Shown here one piece after another: positions 48,799 to 57,545 of a stretch of 64,000 nt of DNA (the stretch's first letter is position 1; every line of letters begins with the position of its first letter). Source of the DNA: Nitrospirota bacterium (GTDB lineage Bacteria; JACPQY01). Location: positions 1-64,000 of the forward strand of contig JACPQY010000078.1 in assembly GCA_016190245.1 (NCBI GenBank), read 5' to 3'. Both the position numbers and the translations under genes were made by a program. Under the pieces are notes generated by a model. The model was not told where the DNA came from, made no database searches, and saw nothing but the letters and a program-made list of their open reading frames with translations.

Positions 48799-49487
48799 AA
48801 CAAGTCGTTCCCCACCTCTGGCTTCTCGAATCCGGGGGGTTCGTTAACTCGTACCTCGCCGATTCGGATGGAGAGCTGTTCGTGGTGGATGCAGGTCCGC
48901 CGGGGAAGTTCCGGGAGTACGTCGGCGAGATCAAGGCCGGCGGGTTCGATCCGAAGTCCATCCGGAAGATCGTCATCACCCACTATCACCCCGATCATCT
49001 GGGAAATGCCTCGGGCTACTTCAAGCTCGGGATCGAGCAGATCCTCATCCATGCCGAGGACTCGGATGTCTTGACCGGCGCCCGGCCCGTGCCTCGGGGG
49101 AAGGGGACCGTGGGCGCCGCGCTGAGCTTCGTGTTCGATCGCTACCTTTTCCGGTTCGAGCCCGTGGCAGACGTCAAAACCCTCCGGGAGGACGAGTCCG
49201 TGGATTCGGCCGGGCGCTGGAAGGTGTTGCGCACAGCCGGCCACACGCCGGGATCGTGTTCGCTCTACAACGAGGCTGAGAAGGTCCTGATCTGCGGAGA
49301 TGCGCTCAATACCCGGATGAACCGCCTCACGGGCCCTTCACCGCTCTTCACGGCGGACACGCGCCGGGCCTGGGAGAGCGTGCGCAAGCTGGCCGCGTTG
49401 GAGATCGAAACGCTCGCCTGTGGCCACGGCCACCCGATCCCTTCCGGCGCGGACCGCCGCCTGCGCGACCTCGTCGGGGAGATCTGA
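48795..49487 (+). CDS. MBL-fold metallohydrolase (probable CTG start in CTGA overlap)
   Basis: LKQVVPHLWLLESGGFVNSYLADSDGELFVVDAGPPGKF...VITHYHPDHLGNASGYF...TAGHTPGSCSLYNEAEKVLICGD. Confidence 0.85.
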   Translation: MKQVVPHLWLLESGGFVNSYLADSDGELFVVDAGPPGKFREYVGEIKAGGFDPKSIRKIVITHYHPDHLGNASGYFKLGIEQILIHAEDSDVLTGARPVPRGKGTVGAALSFVFDRYLFRFEPVADVKTLREDESVDSAGRWKVLRTAGHTPGSCSLYNEAEKVLICGDALNTRMNRLTGPSPLFTADTRRAWESVRKLAALEIETLACGHGHPIPSGADRRLRDLVGEI

Positions 49488-49488
49488 G
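49446..49488 (+). repeat. 43-nt direct repeat, copy 1 (3' end of MBL gene)
   Basis: 39/43 identical to 51081-51123 with a 26-nt exact core GCCGCCTGCGCGACCTCGTCGGGGAG. Confidence 0.8.
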
Positions 49489-49524
49489 AGAGCGTGTGGA
49501 GGGGGAGGGCGGACGGCGTCGATG

Positions 49525-49553
49525 TTGACATGTGTCGTGTCTGTGAATACAAT
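49525..49553 (+). promoter_or_regulatory. Consensus promoter TTGACA-17-TACAAT for VapBC-like pair
   Basis: TTGACA 49525-49530, TACAAT 49548-49553. Confidence 0.75.
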
Positions 49554-49560
49554 GACCCCT

Positions 49561-49770
49561 ATGGTCAAGACGCAAGTTTACATGCCTGAGGCGGAGCTCG
49601 AGGAACTCCGTCGGCTGGCGCGCAGCAGGGGTCGACGGCTCGCTGACTTGGTGCGGGAGGCTGTGCGACGCGTTTGGCTCCGGCCCCCGAAGGAGGGCCC
49701 TGTCGGATTGTTCAACGGGGAACTGAGGGGCAGTTCGGTCGACCACGACTCCGCCTTCGACGATCTTTGA
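49561..49770 (+). CDS. Ribbon-helix-helix type antitoxin (VapB-like)
   Basis: MVKTQVYMPEAELEELRRLARSRGRRLADLVREAVRRVWL. Confidence 0.8.
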   Translation: MVKTQVYMPEAELEELRRLARSRGRRLADLVREAVRRVWLRPPKEGPVGLFNGELRGSSVDHDSAFDDL

Positions 49771-50186
49771 ATCACTCGGCCGGTCCGACGTTCGTCGACA
49801 GCGGCGCCTGGATTGCCCTTGCGGATGTACAAGACCCTTTGCATCCGCGCGCTCGTGTTTGTTGGCAGGAACTGGGGCGGGAGGGGGCGCGATTCGTCAC
49901 TTCCGTCCCCGTCATCATCGAAACGTTTACGTACTTGGACCGTAAGGGCTCGCGCGACCGCGCCTTGCGCTGGAAGGCCAGCCTGTCAGGCGTAAAGCGA
50001 TTCGAGATCCTTGGCCTCGGCACGGCCGACCTGGCCAGGGCATGGGCGTACCTCGACAGGAGGGAATTCCACAAGCTGAGCCTGGTGGACGCCACGAGCT
50101 TCGTCCTGATGGAAAAGCACCACATCCGAACCGCCTTCACATTCGATACGCACTTCGCCTCGGCGGGATTTCGCTGCGTGGGGTGA
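49767..50186 (+). CDS. PIN-domain toxin (VapC-like)
   Basis: TFVDSGAWIALADVQDPLHPRA...LSLVDATSFVLMEKHHIRTAFTFDTHFASAGF; TTG start overlapping TGA. Confidence 0.85.
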   Translation: MNHSAGPTFVDSGAWIALADVQDPLHPRARVCWQELGREGARFVTSVPVIIETFTYLDRKGSRDRALRWKASLSGVKRFEILGLGTADLARAWAYLDRREFHKLSLVDATSFVLMEKHHIRTAFTFDTHFASAGFRCVG

Positions 50187-50189
50187 GGC

Positions 50190-51090
50190 CGGGCGGCGAT
50201 GGCCAAGCCCCCGTCGAAGCGGCCGGGCATCCGGTGGAGTCGGTCCGAGCGTCAAACCGCCGGAACCGAGTTCTCCGAGCGAGTTGAGACCCCAGCACTG
50301 GACGCTCCCATCACGAAGAGTGACACAGGTGTGGGCGGACCCAGCCGCGAGAAGCGCAGCCGAGGTGATCCCTCCCAGTTGGACAGTGGTTGGACTGTCT
50401 GATGTGGTCCCGATCCCGAGTTGTCCGAACTGGTTACGCCCCCAGCCCGGTCCAGAGTGTCAGCACTCCCTCAAGGTCCGACACTGCGACCGGGCTGGGG
50501 GCGTGGGTGAAGGTGCCCGATCCGACTTGGCCCCAGGAATTGCGGCCCCAGCAGTAGACGCTTCGATCCGGCAGAATGGCGCAGGCATGCTCGTTCCCGG
50601 CGACGATGACCGGCGCTCCGGCTGGAAGCGCCACCGGTTGGGGTCGAGCAAACCGTTGCCCGTCGCCGCAGGTTGAATCTCCGCAGGGTCCGGGGACACA
50701 TTTCATGTTCGGCCGGCACGCCGCCTTCAAGTCCGATCGGTCCGGGTCAAAGTCGGCGGTGCAATCGGAGTCTGTTGAGCAGACGCATCCTGCCGGTTCA
50801 TAGCGTTCGGGATCGCAGCCCTTGTCCTGGATGCACGGAACAACTCTCTCCCAGCAAGCACAGATGCAGCCAAACCACTCCGGGTCTGCTTTGCACGTGT
50901 CGGTGCATGAGAGCCAGTTGCCCATGCATGAAGGTGGACCGGATTCAGGGCACGAACTACTCGCCGGTTGGAACGGACCTTCCGCCACGGAGGTGGACTC
51001 GGGCTTTGCCCGTGGCTGGCAAGCCATGCCGTCCAGGAAGCAGGATAGGCTGACGAGCGTCCCGAGGAAGAACCCGGCGAGGCGCCGGCC
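50190..51090 (-). pseudogene. Decayed secreted RCC1-repeat protein gene
   Basis: Cys-rich secreted region then RCC1 repeat EHACAILPDRSVYCWGRNSWGQVGSGT; further repeats GRNQFGQLGIGT and AHTCVTLRDGSVQCWGLNSLGELGSG continue in another frame; truncated. Confidence 0.7.
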
Positions 51091-51123
51091 GCCGCCTGCG
51101 CGACCTCGTCGGGGAGGTTTGAG
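51081..51123 (+). repeat. 43-nt direct repeat, copy 2 (orphan RRLRDLVGEV-stop fragment)
   Basis: See 49446-49488. Confidence 0.8.
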
Positions 51124-51310
51124 GCAACCCGGCTCCGGTCTCACCGCGCGCTCCACATAGCGATCACGGCTGGTTCCGTCCGCTTGGACGGGTGCGGTTG
51201 AAGGGGGTGAAATCAAGGTGTCGAGGGCTTGCATGGCTAGTGCCGGTGTGCTTAGCTGACCCAGTAACACATCTTTGGAAGGCTGACCTCTCACTGCCAG
51301 GGGGTGCAAG

Positions 51311-51730
51311 ATGAAGAAACGGGGGTTCCCTTCGGCAACGGCCCTGTGTGCTCTGGCCATCTTCTATTCCGGATCGTTCGCCGTGGCGGCTGGTCTGGAA
51401 GTGAGGGAGGCTGTTGTGGCGCTGGGTGTGGAGAACAGGCAGCCCACGGGGTCCGGAACGTCCTTTCCTGCGGACGTGGGAAGGCTCTCTGCCTTCACAC
51501 GCATCGAGAGTGTGGAGGAACGGACGACGGTGAAGCACGTCTGGTACCACGGTGATCGCAAGATGTTCGAAATGGTCCTCGAGGTCGGCCCGAAATCCTG
51601 GCGCACGTGGAGCAGCAAGCGGATCCTTCCCGAGTGGACGGGCGAGTGGCGTGTGGAGGTGCTCTCTCCTGATGGGACGCTGATGAAGAAGCTTGTGTTT
51701 TCGATCGAGCCGGCGGGTGGTCGAGAGTAG
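51311..51730 (+). CDS. DUF2914 domain secreted protein
   Basis: TRIESVEERTTVKHVWYHGDRKMFEMVLEVGPKSWRTWSSKRILPEWTGEWRVEVLSPDGTLMKKLVFSI. Confidence 0.82.
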   Translation: MKKRGFPSATALCALAIFYSGSFAVAAGLEVREAVVALGVENRQPTGSGTSFPADVGRLSAFTRIESVEERTTVKHVWYHGDRKMFEMVLEVGPKSWRTWSSKRILPEWTGEWRVEVLSPDGTLMKKLVFSIEPAGGRE

Positions 51731-51749
51731 TCCCCCAGGATACCCGGGC

Positions 51750-54700
51750 ATGCCCTCCGGTCAGGTCTGGAAAGCGACGTTGAGACGCACGGGCGAAGCC
51801 CTCCGACGAATCGGCCGGCAGTTTTTCGGCAGCTCCACCTGGGCGCCACCGCCTTGGTGGGACGGGGCCCGACGAGCCCGGGCTGCCGTGGTCAGTTGGG
51901 AAAGGTCCCACGAGAAAGCCATCAGGCGGTACGCAGTGGTGCTTGCGGCGCTGGCCCTCGTTTCCGGCGGAATCTATGGCTGGTACGTCAGCCGCCCGCG
52001 CCCGTCGAGAGTTGCCGTCACGATCGTCCCTCCGGGCCCCACCAAGCTGGAGAAGGACGCCAAACCCGATCCGCTGAAGATCAGGTTCACTGCTTCAGCG
52101 GCTCGGCTGGAGGACGTGGGAAAGGACGTCACCAAGGGTATCCGCCTCGATCCTCCCCACTCAGGCGTCTGGACCTGGGTCTCCGACCAGGATCTGACTT
52201 TTCAGCCTTCCGAAGACTGGCCCGTCGGGCAGGAATACCGCCTTGCATTTGACCGCACGGCGGTTGCCGGTCACGTCCTGCTCGAAGAGTACGAAATCGA
52301 GTTCTCCTCGGCGCCGTTCGAGGTCTCCATCGAGAGCACGGAACTCTACCAGGACCCGGAGGATCCCAAGCTGAAGAAAGTCGTTTCGACCATTTCGTTC
52401 AGCCACCCTGTGGATCCCGCAGAGCTCGAGCGCCGCGTCCGTCTTCGCATGAAGGACCAGTCCGAGGGCTTTCTGGGGTTGGGAGCTGAGGAGTTCGATC
52501 GATCCATCACCTACGACAAGTTCAAAGGGAAAGCCTTTGTGCATTCGGGACCGGTTGCCATTCCGCTCAAGGCCGGTTTCATGGTGGTGACGATCGAACC
52601 GGGTGTGCGGTCTGCGCGTGGCGGTCCTCCGTTCGACGAAAAGCTGGAAGCAAAAGTTGAGATCCCCGGGATGTATGAATACTTCAGGGTGGATTCAGCC
52701 GAGCTCACGGTCGTCACGAACGAAAGATACGAACCGGAGCACGTCCTGGTCTTGACGCTGACGGACGGCGTCGAAAGCCCCGCGATTCGGAACAGGCTCA
52801 CGGCCCATCTCCTCCCGAAGGACCTGCCTTCGATCCAGGGGCGCGCGGCGATCAAGGACTACCGTTGGGGTGATGAGGCCATCGTGGGGCCTGAAGTTCT
52901 CGGGGCATCATCCCCGATTGGGCTCGATGCCCTGCCCACGGACCGGGTGTTCGCGACGGTGCACAGCTTCAGGTACGCCCCCGAGCCCGGGCGCTACGTC
53001 TATGTTCGGCTGGAGAAGGGACTCGTATCTGGCGGCGGCTACGTTCTGGCCGAAACCTACGACGAGATCGTGCGTGTGCCGCCGTTCCCTCGCGGCCTCA
53101 AGATCATGGCGGAGGGGGCGATCCTCAGCCTGGCGGGAGAGAGGAAGCTCTCGATCGTTTCCTACGGGATCGAGGCCGTCCGTTTCAGTGTTTCGCGCGT
53201 CCTGCCGGGGCAGATCAATCACATCGTCAGCCAGACCTACGGGAAGTTCCAGAACCCCAGCTTTCAGTTCTACCGTTTCGGGTCGGAGAACCTGTCCGAG
53301 ACCTTCGTCGAAACGCGCGTCTTTGCCCAAGCAGACCCTCGGAAGCCCCAATACACGTCACTGGACCTTTCCAGATACCTCATGGGCGCCGGTGAGTCGA
53401 GGCGCGGCCTCTTCTTCCTTGAGATCGAGAGCTGGGACCCCAAGCGGAACAAGACGACGGGTCTGAGCGACAGGAGGATGATCCTGGTGACGGACCTTGG
53501 ACTCCTCGTGAAGGAAGCCCAGGACGGCAGTCGGCACGTCTTCGTTCAATCCATCGCAAGCGGTAGGGCAGTGGGAGGCGTCCAGGTCCAGGTGATCGGG
53601 AAGAATGGCGTGGCGATCGTCACCCAGGCGACGGGAGGGGACGGCTCGGCCTCCTTCCCGGACCTGGCCGACTTCGAGCGGGAGAGGACGCCCACCGCCA
53701 TCGTCGCCACGGACGGGCATGATCTTTCATTTATCCCCTACGATTGGGCCGAGCGGCGCTTGGAGTTCTCCAGGTTCGAGACGGGCGGCAGTGTGACCGG
53801 AAAGGAGCCGGACCGCTTGCAGGCGTATCTCTTCTCCGACCGGGGCATCTACAGGCCGGGGGACGAGATCAGGGCCGGCCTGATCGTCAAGGCGTCCGAC
53901 TGGAGGAAAGAACTCGCAGGAGTCCCTCTGGAGGTGGTCATTACCGACGCTCGAGGGCTTGGCGTCCAGAAGAATAAGATCAGGCTCTCCGCGGCGGCAT
54001 TTGAGGAAATCCACTACCGGACCGAGGAGAACGGGCCGACCGGGGCCTACGGGATCAGTGTCTACATTGTGAAGGACGAGAAGCGGGCGGGTCTCCTGGC
54101 CTCCACGCAGGTGCGAGTGGAGGAGTTTCTTCCCGACCGCATGACCATCACGACCCACCTGTCGCGGGAGAGTCTGGAAGGATGGGTGGACCCGAAAGGG
54201 CTCAAGGCACTCGTCTCGCTCAGGACCCTCTTCGGGACGCCCGCCGCCGGCCGACGGGTGTCGGCGAGCCTGATCCTCAAGCCCGCTTCCCCCACGTTCA
54301 AGCGATACAAGGACTACACGTTTCTTGACCCCACCCGGGAGAAGAAGAGATCCTTCTCGGACCGACTTGAGGATGAGGAGACGGACGAACAGGGTGAGGC
54401 AGAGTTCGATCTTGCCCTGGAGCGGTTCGACAGGGCCCTGTATCGGCTGAGTTTCCTTGCGGAAGGCTATGAGGCCGGCGGCGGGCGGGGGGTCTCCTCC
54501 GAAAGCTCCGCCCTCGTGTCGGACCTGCCGTATCTCCTCGGCTACAAGCCGGATGGCGGCCTCCAGTACATCAAGCGGGGAAACGTCAGGCACGTGCACG
54601 TCATCGGGGTGGATCCGGAACTCAAGCAGATCGCGGCCGACGGTCTGACCGCGCAGGTTGTGGAAGAACAGTACGTCTCGGTGCTGGTCCGACAAGAGAA

Positions 54701-57545
54701 CGGGACCTACAAATACGAGTCGGTCCGAAAGGAAGTGCCGGTCTCCAGCGAAACCGTTTCGATCCCCTCGGGCGGTCTTCAGTTCAAACTGCCCACGGAC
54801 ACGCCCGGCGACTTCGCCCTATCGTTCAAGGACAAACGAGGGACGGAACTTCTGCGCGCGGGTTTCGCGGTCGTGGGGAAAGCCGATCTCACCCGTTCGC
54901 TCGACCGGCACGCGGAGTTGCAGGTCACGCTGAACAAGACGGATTACGCCCCTGGTGAAGAAATCGAGATGCAGGTACGGGCGCCCTACACCGGCGCCGG
55001 TCTGATCACGATCGAACGGGAAAAAGTGTTCGCCCACGAGTGGTTCCTCGCAAACACCACGAACACGGTCCAGCGTATCCGCGTGCCGCAGGAACTGAAG
55101 GGGAACGGCTACGTGAATGTCGCTTTCGTACGATCCCTCGCGTCTCCGGAAATCTTCATGAGCCCCCTGAGCTACGCGGTCGTCCCGTTCACGGTCAGTC
55201 TCGAGCAGCAGACCCATGCGGTGGAGCTGGACGCCCCGGACCTCTCGCCCCCCGGCGTCCCGTTCCGAATTCGATATCGTGGTTCACATCGCGGCAAGAT
55301 CGTCGTCTTCGCCGTGGACGAGGGGATCCTTCAGGTCGCCGGGTACAAGACGCCCGATCCCCTGTCCAAGTTCTTTCAGAAGCGGGCCTTGGAAGTGGAC
55401 ACCTCGCAGATCGTGGACCTCATCCTGCCGGAGTTCAGGCATCTCCTTGCGTTGTCCGCTCCCGGCGGGGATGAATACGAGGCGCTGGGCAAGAACCTCA
55501 ACCCGTTCAAACGGAAGCGGGACCGGCCGGTGGCTTACTGGTCGGGGATACTGGATGTGGGGCAGGATTGGAGGGAGGTCGTCTACGACATTCCGGACTA
55601 CTTCAACGGCACCCTCCGGATCATGGCCGTCGCCGTCGCCCCGGCCGCTGTCGGCGCGGCCGAAAAGAAAAGCCTTGTTCGCGGGCCATTCGTGCTCAAT
55701 CCAACCGTGCCCACGTTCGTCGCCCCCGGCGACGAATTCGAGGTCGGCTTGGCCGTCCACAACAACGTCGAGCAGTCCGGCGACGCCGCCCAAGTGGCGG
55801 TCGAGGCACGCGCATCCGAACACTTGGAGATTCTCGGGAGCGCACGGGAAGTCGTTTCCATTGACGAAGGGAGGGAGCGTGTATCGGCGTTCAGGGTGCG
55901 GGCCAGGGACCATCCGGGAGGCGCCACACTAACCTTCAAGGCTTCGCTGGGGAGAAAGAGCTCCACGTCCGTGTTGGGCTTGAGCGTCAGACCTGCCGTC
56001 GCTTACTTGACGACCATCGCAGGCGGGCATGTGCGCGGAGGGAAAGCGGAGGTTCCCGTTCCCCGAAAGCTCTATCCGCACTATCGCCTGCTCGAGGTGT
56101 CCGTCTCGACCGTTCCCCTGATCCTTGCGCGGGGCCTGACCGAGTACCTGAACCGATTCCCATACGGCTGCACGGAGCAGCTCGTCAGCCGCGCCTTGCC
56201 CGCGCTGGTCCTCAGCGGACGCCCCGAGTTCGGGACCGACCAGGATGCGGCAAGGGCCTCTCTCCAGGAAGCCATGAGGATCCTGAGCGCACGTCAGAAT
56301 GCCGAGGGCGCCTTCGGGTTCTGGGCCGCCAACTCGCATGTCTCCCCTTTCCAAACGGTCTACGCCCTGCTCTTCCTGACGGAGGCCAGGGAGCGGGGAC
56401 ATCCGGCGGCCGATGACATGCTGACCAGGGGCTACCCCTACCTGGAATCGCTGGCCCGGGAGGAACCGGAGACCCTGCCGGATGCGAGGGGCCGAGCCTT
56501 TGCGATCTACTTGCTTGCCCGTGGCGCGCGGGTCGTCACCACCGAAGCGAATACGCTCAGGAACTGGCTGGAAAAGAACCACCGGAACGCATGGGAAAAG
56601 GATCTCACGGGCGTTCTCCTGGCCGCCACCTACAAGCTTCTAAAGATCGAAGGGCAGGCGGAGTCCCTGATCAAGGAATCGCGCCTCGGTGACCTGCAGG
56701 AAGCGGACTACGAGAGCTACTATGACGGTCTGTTGCGCGATGCGGGATATCTGTTTGTCCTCTCCCGCCATTTTCCGGAGCGGCTCCGGTCACTGAGCGC
56801 CGACGATCTCCTGAAACTTGCCGAACCGATCACTCAAGAGCGATTCAGCACGATCTCGGCGGGTATGGCCATACTCGCGCTGGACGCCTACACGTCGGCT
56901 GTGGGTGCCCCTCGGCCCGACGCCATCGCGCTCACGGAAATTCACGAAAACGGCCGCTCTGTGCCGGTCTCCTTGCCCGAAGGTCTCTTCCCCAAGGCCG
57001 CTTTCTCGCCCGAGGCCGTTAAGCTTCACCTCAAGACGACGGACCGGTCCCTGATCTTCTACCAGGCCGTGCAGGCGGGGTTTGAGATCGGACTCCCGCC
57101 GGTGAAGATCACGAACGGTATCGAAATCCACCGCGAGATCCGTGCCCCAGGGGGGATCGAGACCGACAGCACCCGCCTCGGCAACGAACTGGAGGTGCGC
57201 CTGAAAATCCGCAGCTTGGATGATCGGGTGCATGCGGACGTGGCCGTTGTGGATCTCCTCCCAGGAGGTTTTGAGGTCAAGCTCGATCCCGAGGATGGCG
57301 TGGAAAAGGGTTTGCGGATAGGTGTGAGGGGAACATCGTGGCGACCCGACTACGCGGACGTGCGGGAGGACCGCGTGCTGCTGTTCGGGACCGTCCCCGG
57401 GAGGACCTCCGAGTTTGTCTACCGGATCGGCGCAACGAACAAGGGGACCTATGTCGTGCCTCCCGTGTTTGCGGAGGCCATGTACGATCGTTCAGTCCGG
57501 GCGCGGGGTCTGGCCGGGAAGATCGTGGTGGGGGATCGCGAGTGA
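51750..57545 (+). CDS. Bacterial alpha-2-macroglobulin (YfhM-like) with thioester motif
   Basis: ~1930 aa; YLNRFPYGCTEQLVSRALPAL thioester (CTEQ); directly followed by pbpC. Confidence 0.93.
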   Translation: MPSGQVWKATLRRTGEALRRIGRQFFGSSTWAPPPWWDGARRARAAVVSWERSHEKAIRRYAVVLAALALVSGGIYGWYVSRPRPSRVAVTIVPPGPTKLEKDAKPDPLKIRFTASAARLEDVGKDVTKGIRLDPPHSGVWTWVSDQDLTFQPSEDWPVGQEYRLAFDRTAVAGHVLLEEYEIEFSSAPFEVSIESTELYQDPEDPKLKKVVSTISFSHPVDPAELERRVRLRMKDQSEGFLGLGAEEFDRSITYDKFKGKAFVHSGPVAIPLKAGFMVVTIEPGVRSARGGPPFDEKLEAKVEIPGMYEYFRVDSAELTVVTNERYEPEHVLVLTLTDGVESPAIRNRLTAHLLPKDLPSIQGRAAIKDYRWGDEAIVGPEVLGASSPIGLDALPTDRVFATVHSFRYAPEPGRYVYVRLEKGLVSGGGYVLAETYDEIVRVPPFPRGLKIMAEGAILSLAGERKLSIVSYGIEAVRFSVSRVLPGQINHIVSQTYGKFQNPSFQFYRFGSENLSETFVETRVFAQADPRKPQYTSLDLSRYLMGAGESRRGLFFLEIESWDPKRNKTTGLSDRRMILVTDLGLLVKEAQDGSRHVFVQSIASGRAVGGVQVQVIGKNGVAIVTQATGGDGSASFPDLADFERERTPTAIVATDGHDLSFIPYDWAERRLEFSRFETGGSVTGKEPDRLQAYLFSDRGIYRPGDEIRAGLIVKASDWRKELAGVPLEVVITDARGLGVQKNKIRLSAAAFEEIHYRTEENGPTGAYGISVYIVKDEKRAGLLASTQVRVEEFLPDRMTITTHLSRESLEGWVDPKGLKALVSLRTLFGTPAAGRRVSASLILKPASPTFKRYKDYTFLDPTREKKRSFSDRLEDEETDEQGEAEFDLALERFDRALYRLSFLAEGYEAGGGRGVSSESSALVSDLPYLLGYKPDGGLQYIKRGNVRHVHVIGVDPELKQIAADGLTAQVVEEQYVSVLVRQENGTYKYESVRKEVPVSSETVSIPSGGLQFKLPTDTPGDFALSFKDKRGTELLRAGFAVVGKADLTRSLDRHAELQVTLNKTDYAPGEEIEMQVRAPYTGAGLITIEREKVFAHEWFLANTTNTVQRIRVPQELKGNGYVNVAFVRSLASPEIFMSPLSYAVVPFTVSLEQQTHAVELDAPDLSPPGVPFRIRYRGSHRGKIVVFAVDEGILQVAGYKTPDPLSKFFQKRALEVDTSQIVDLILPEFRHLLALSAPGGDEYEALGKNLNPFKRKRDRPVAYWSGILDVGQDWREVVYDIPDYFNGTLRIMAVAVAPAAVGAAEKKSLVRGPFVLNPTVPTFVAPGDEFEVGLAVHNNVEQSGDAAQVAVEARASEHLEILGSAREVVSIDEGRERVSAFRVRARDHPGGATLTFKASLGRKSSTSVLGLSVRPAVAYLTTIAGGHVRGGKAEVPVPRKLYPHYRLLEVSVSTVPLILARGLTEYLNRFPYGCTEQLVSRALPALVLSGRPEFGTDQDAARASLQEAMRILSARQNAEGAFGFWAANSHVSPFQTVYALLFLTEARERGHPAADDMLTRGYPYLESLAREEPETLPDARGRAFAIYLLARGARVVTTEANTLRNWLEKNHRNAWEKDLTGVLLAATYKLLKIEGQAESLIKESRLGDLQEADYESYYDGLLRDAGYLFVLSRHFPERLRSLSADDLLKLAEPITQERFSTISAGMAILALDAYTSAVGAPRPDAIALTEIHENGRSVPVSLPEGLFPKAAFSPEAVKLHLKTTDRSLIFYQAVQAGFEIGLPPVKITNGIEIHREIRAPGGIETDSTRLGNELEVRLKIRSLDDRVHADVAVVDLLPGGFEVKLDPEDGVEKGLRIGVRGTSWRPDYADVREDRVLLFGTVPGRTSEFVYRIGATNKGTYVVPPVFAEAMYDRSVRARGLAGKIVVGDRE

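Noticed and set aside
49446-51123. Classical insertion sequence or integron
   Set aside because: No transposase/integrase ORF and repeat is a coding fragment rather than an IS end or attC
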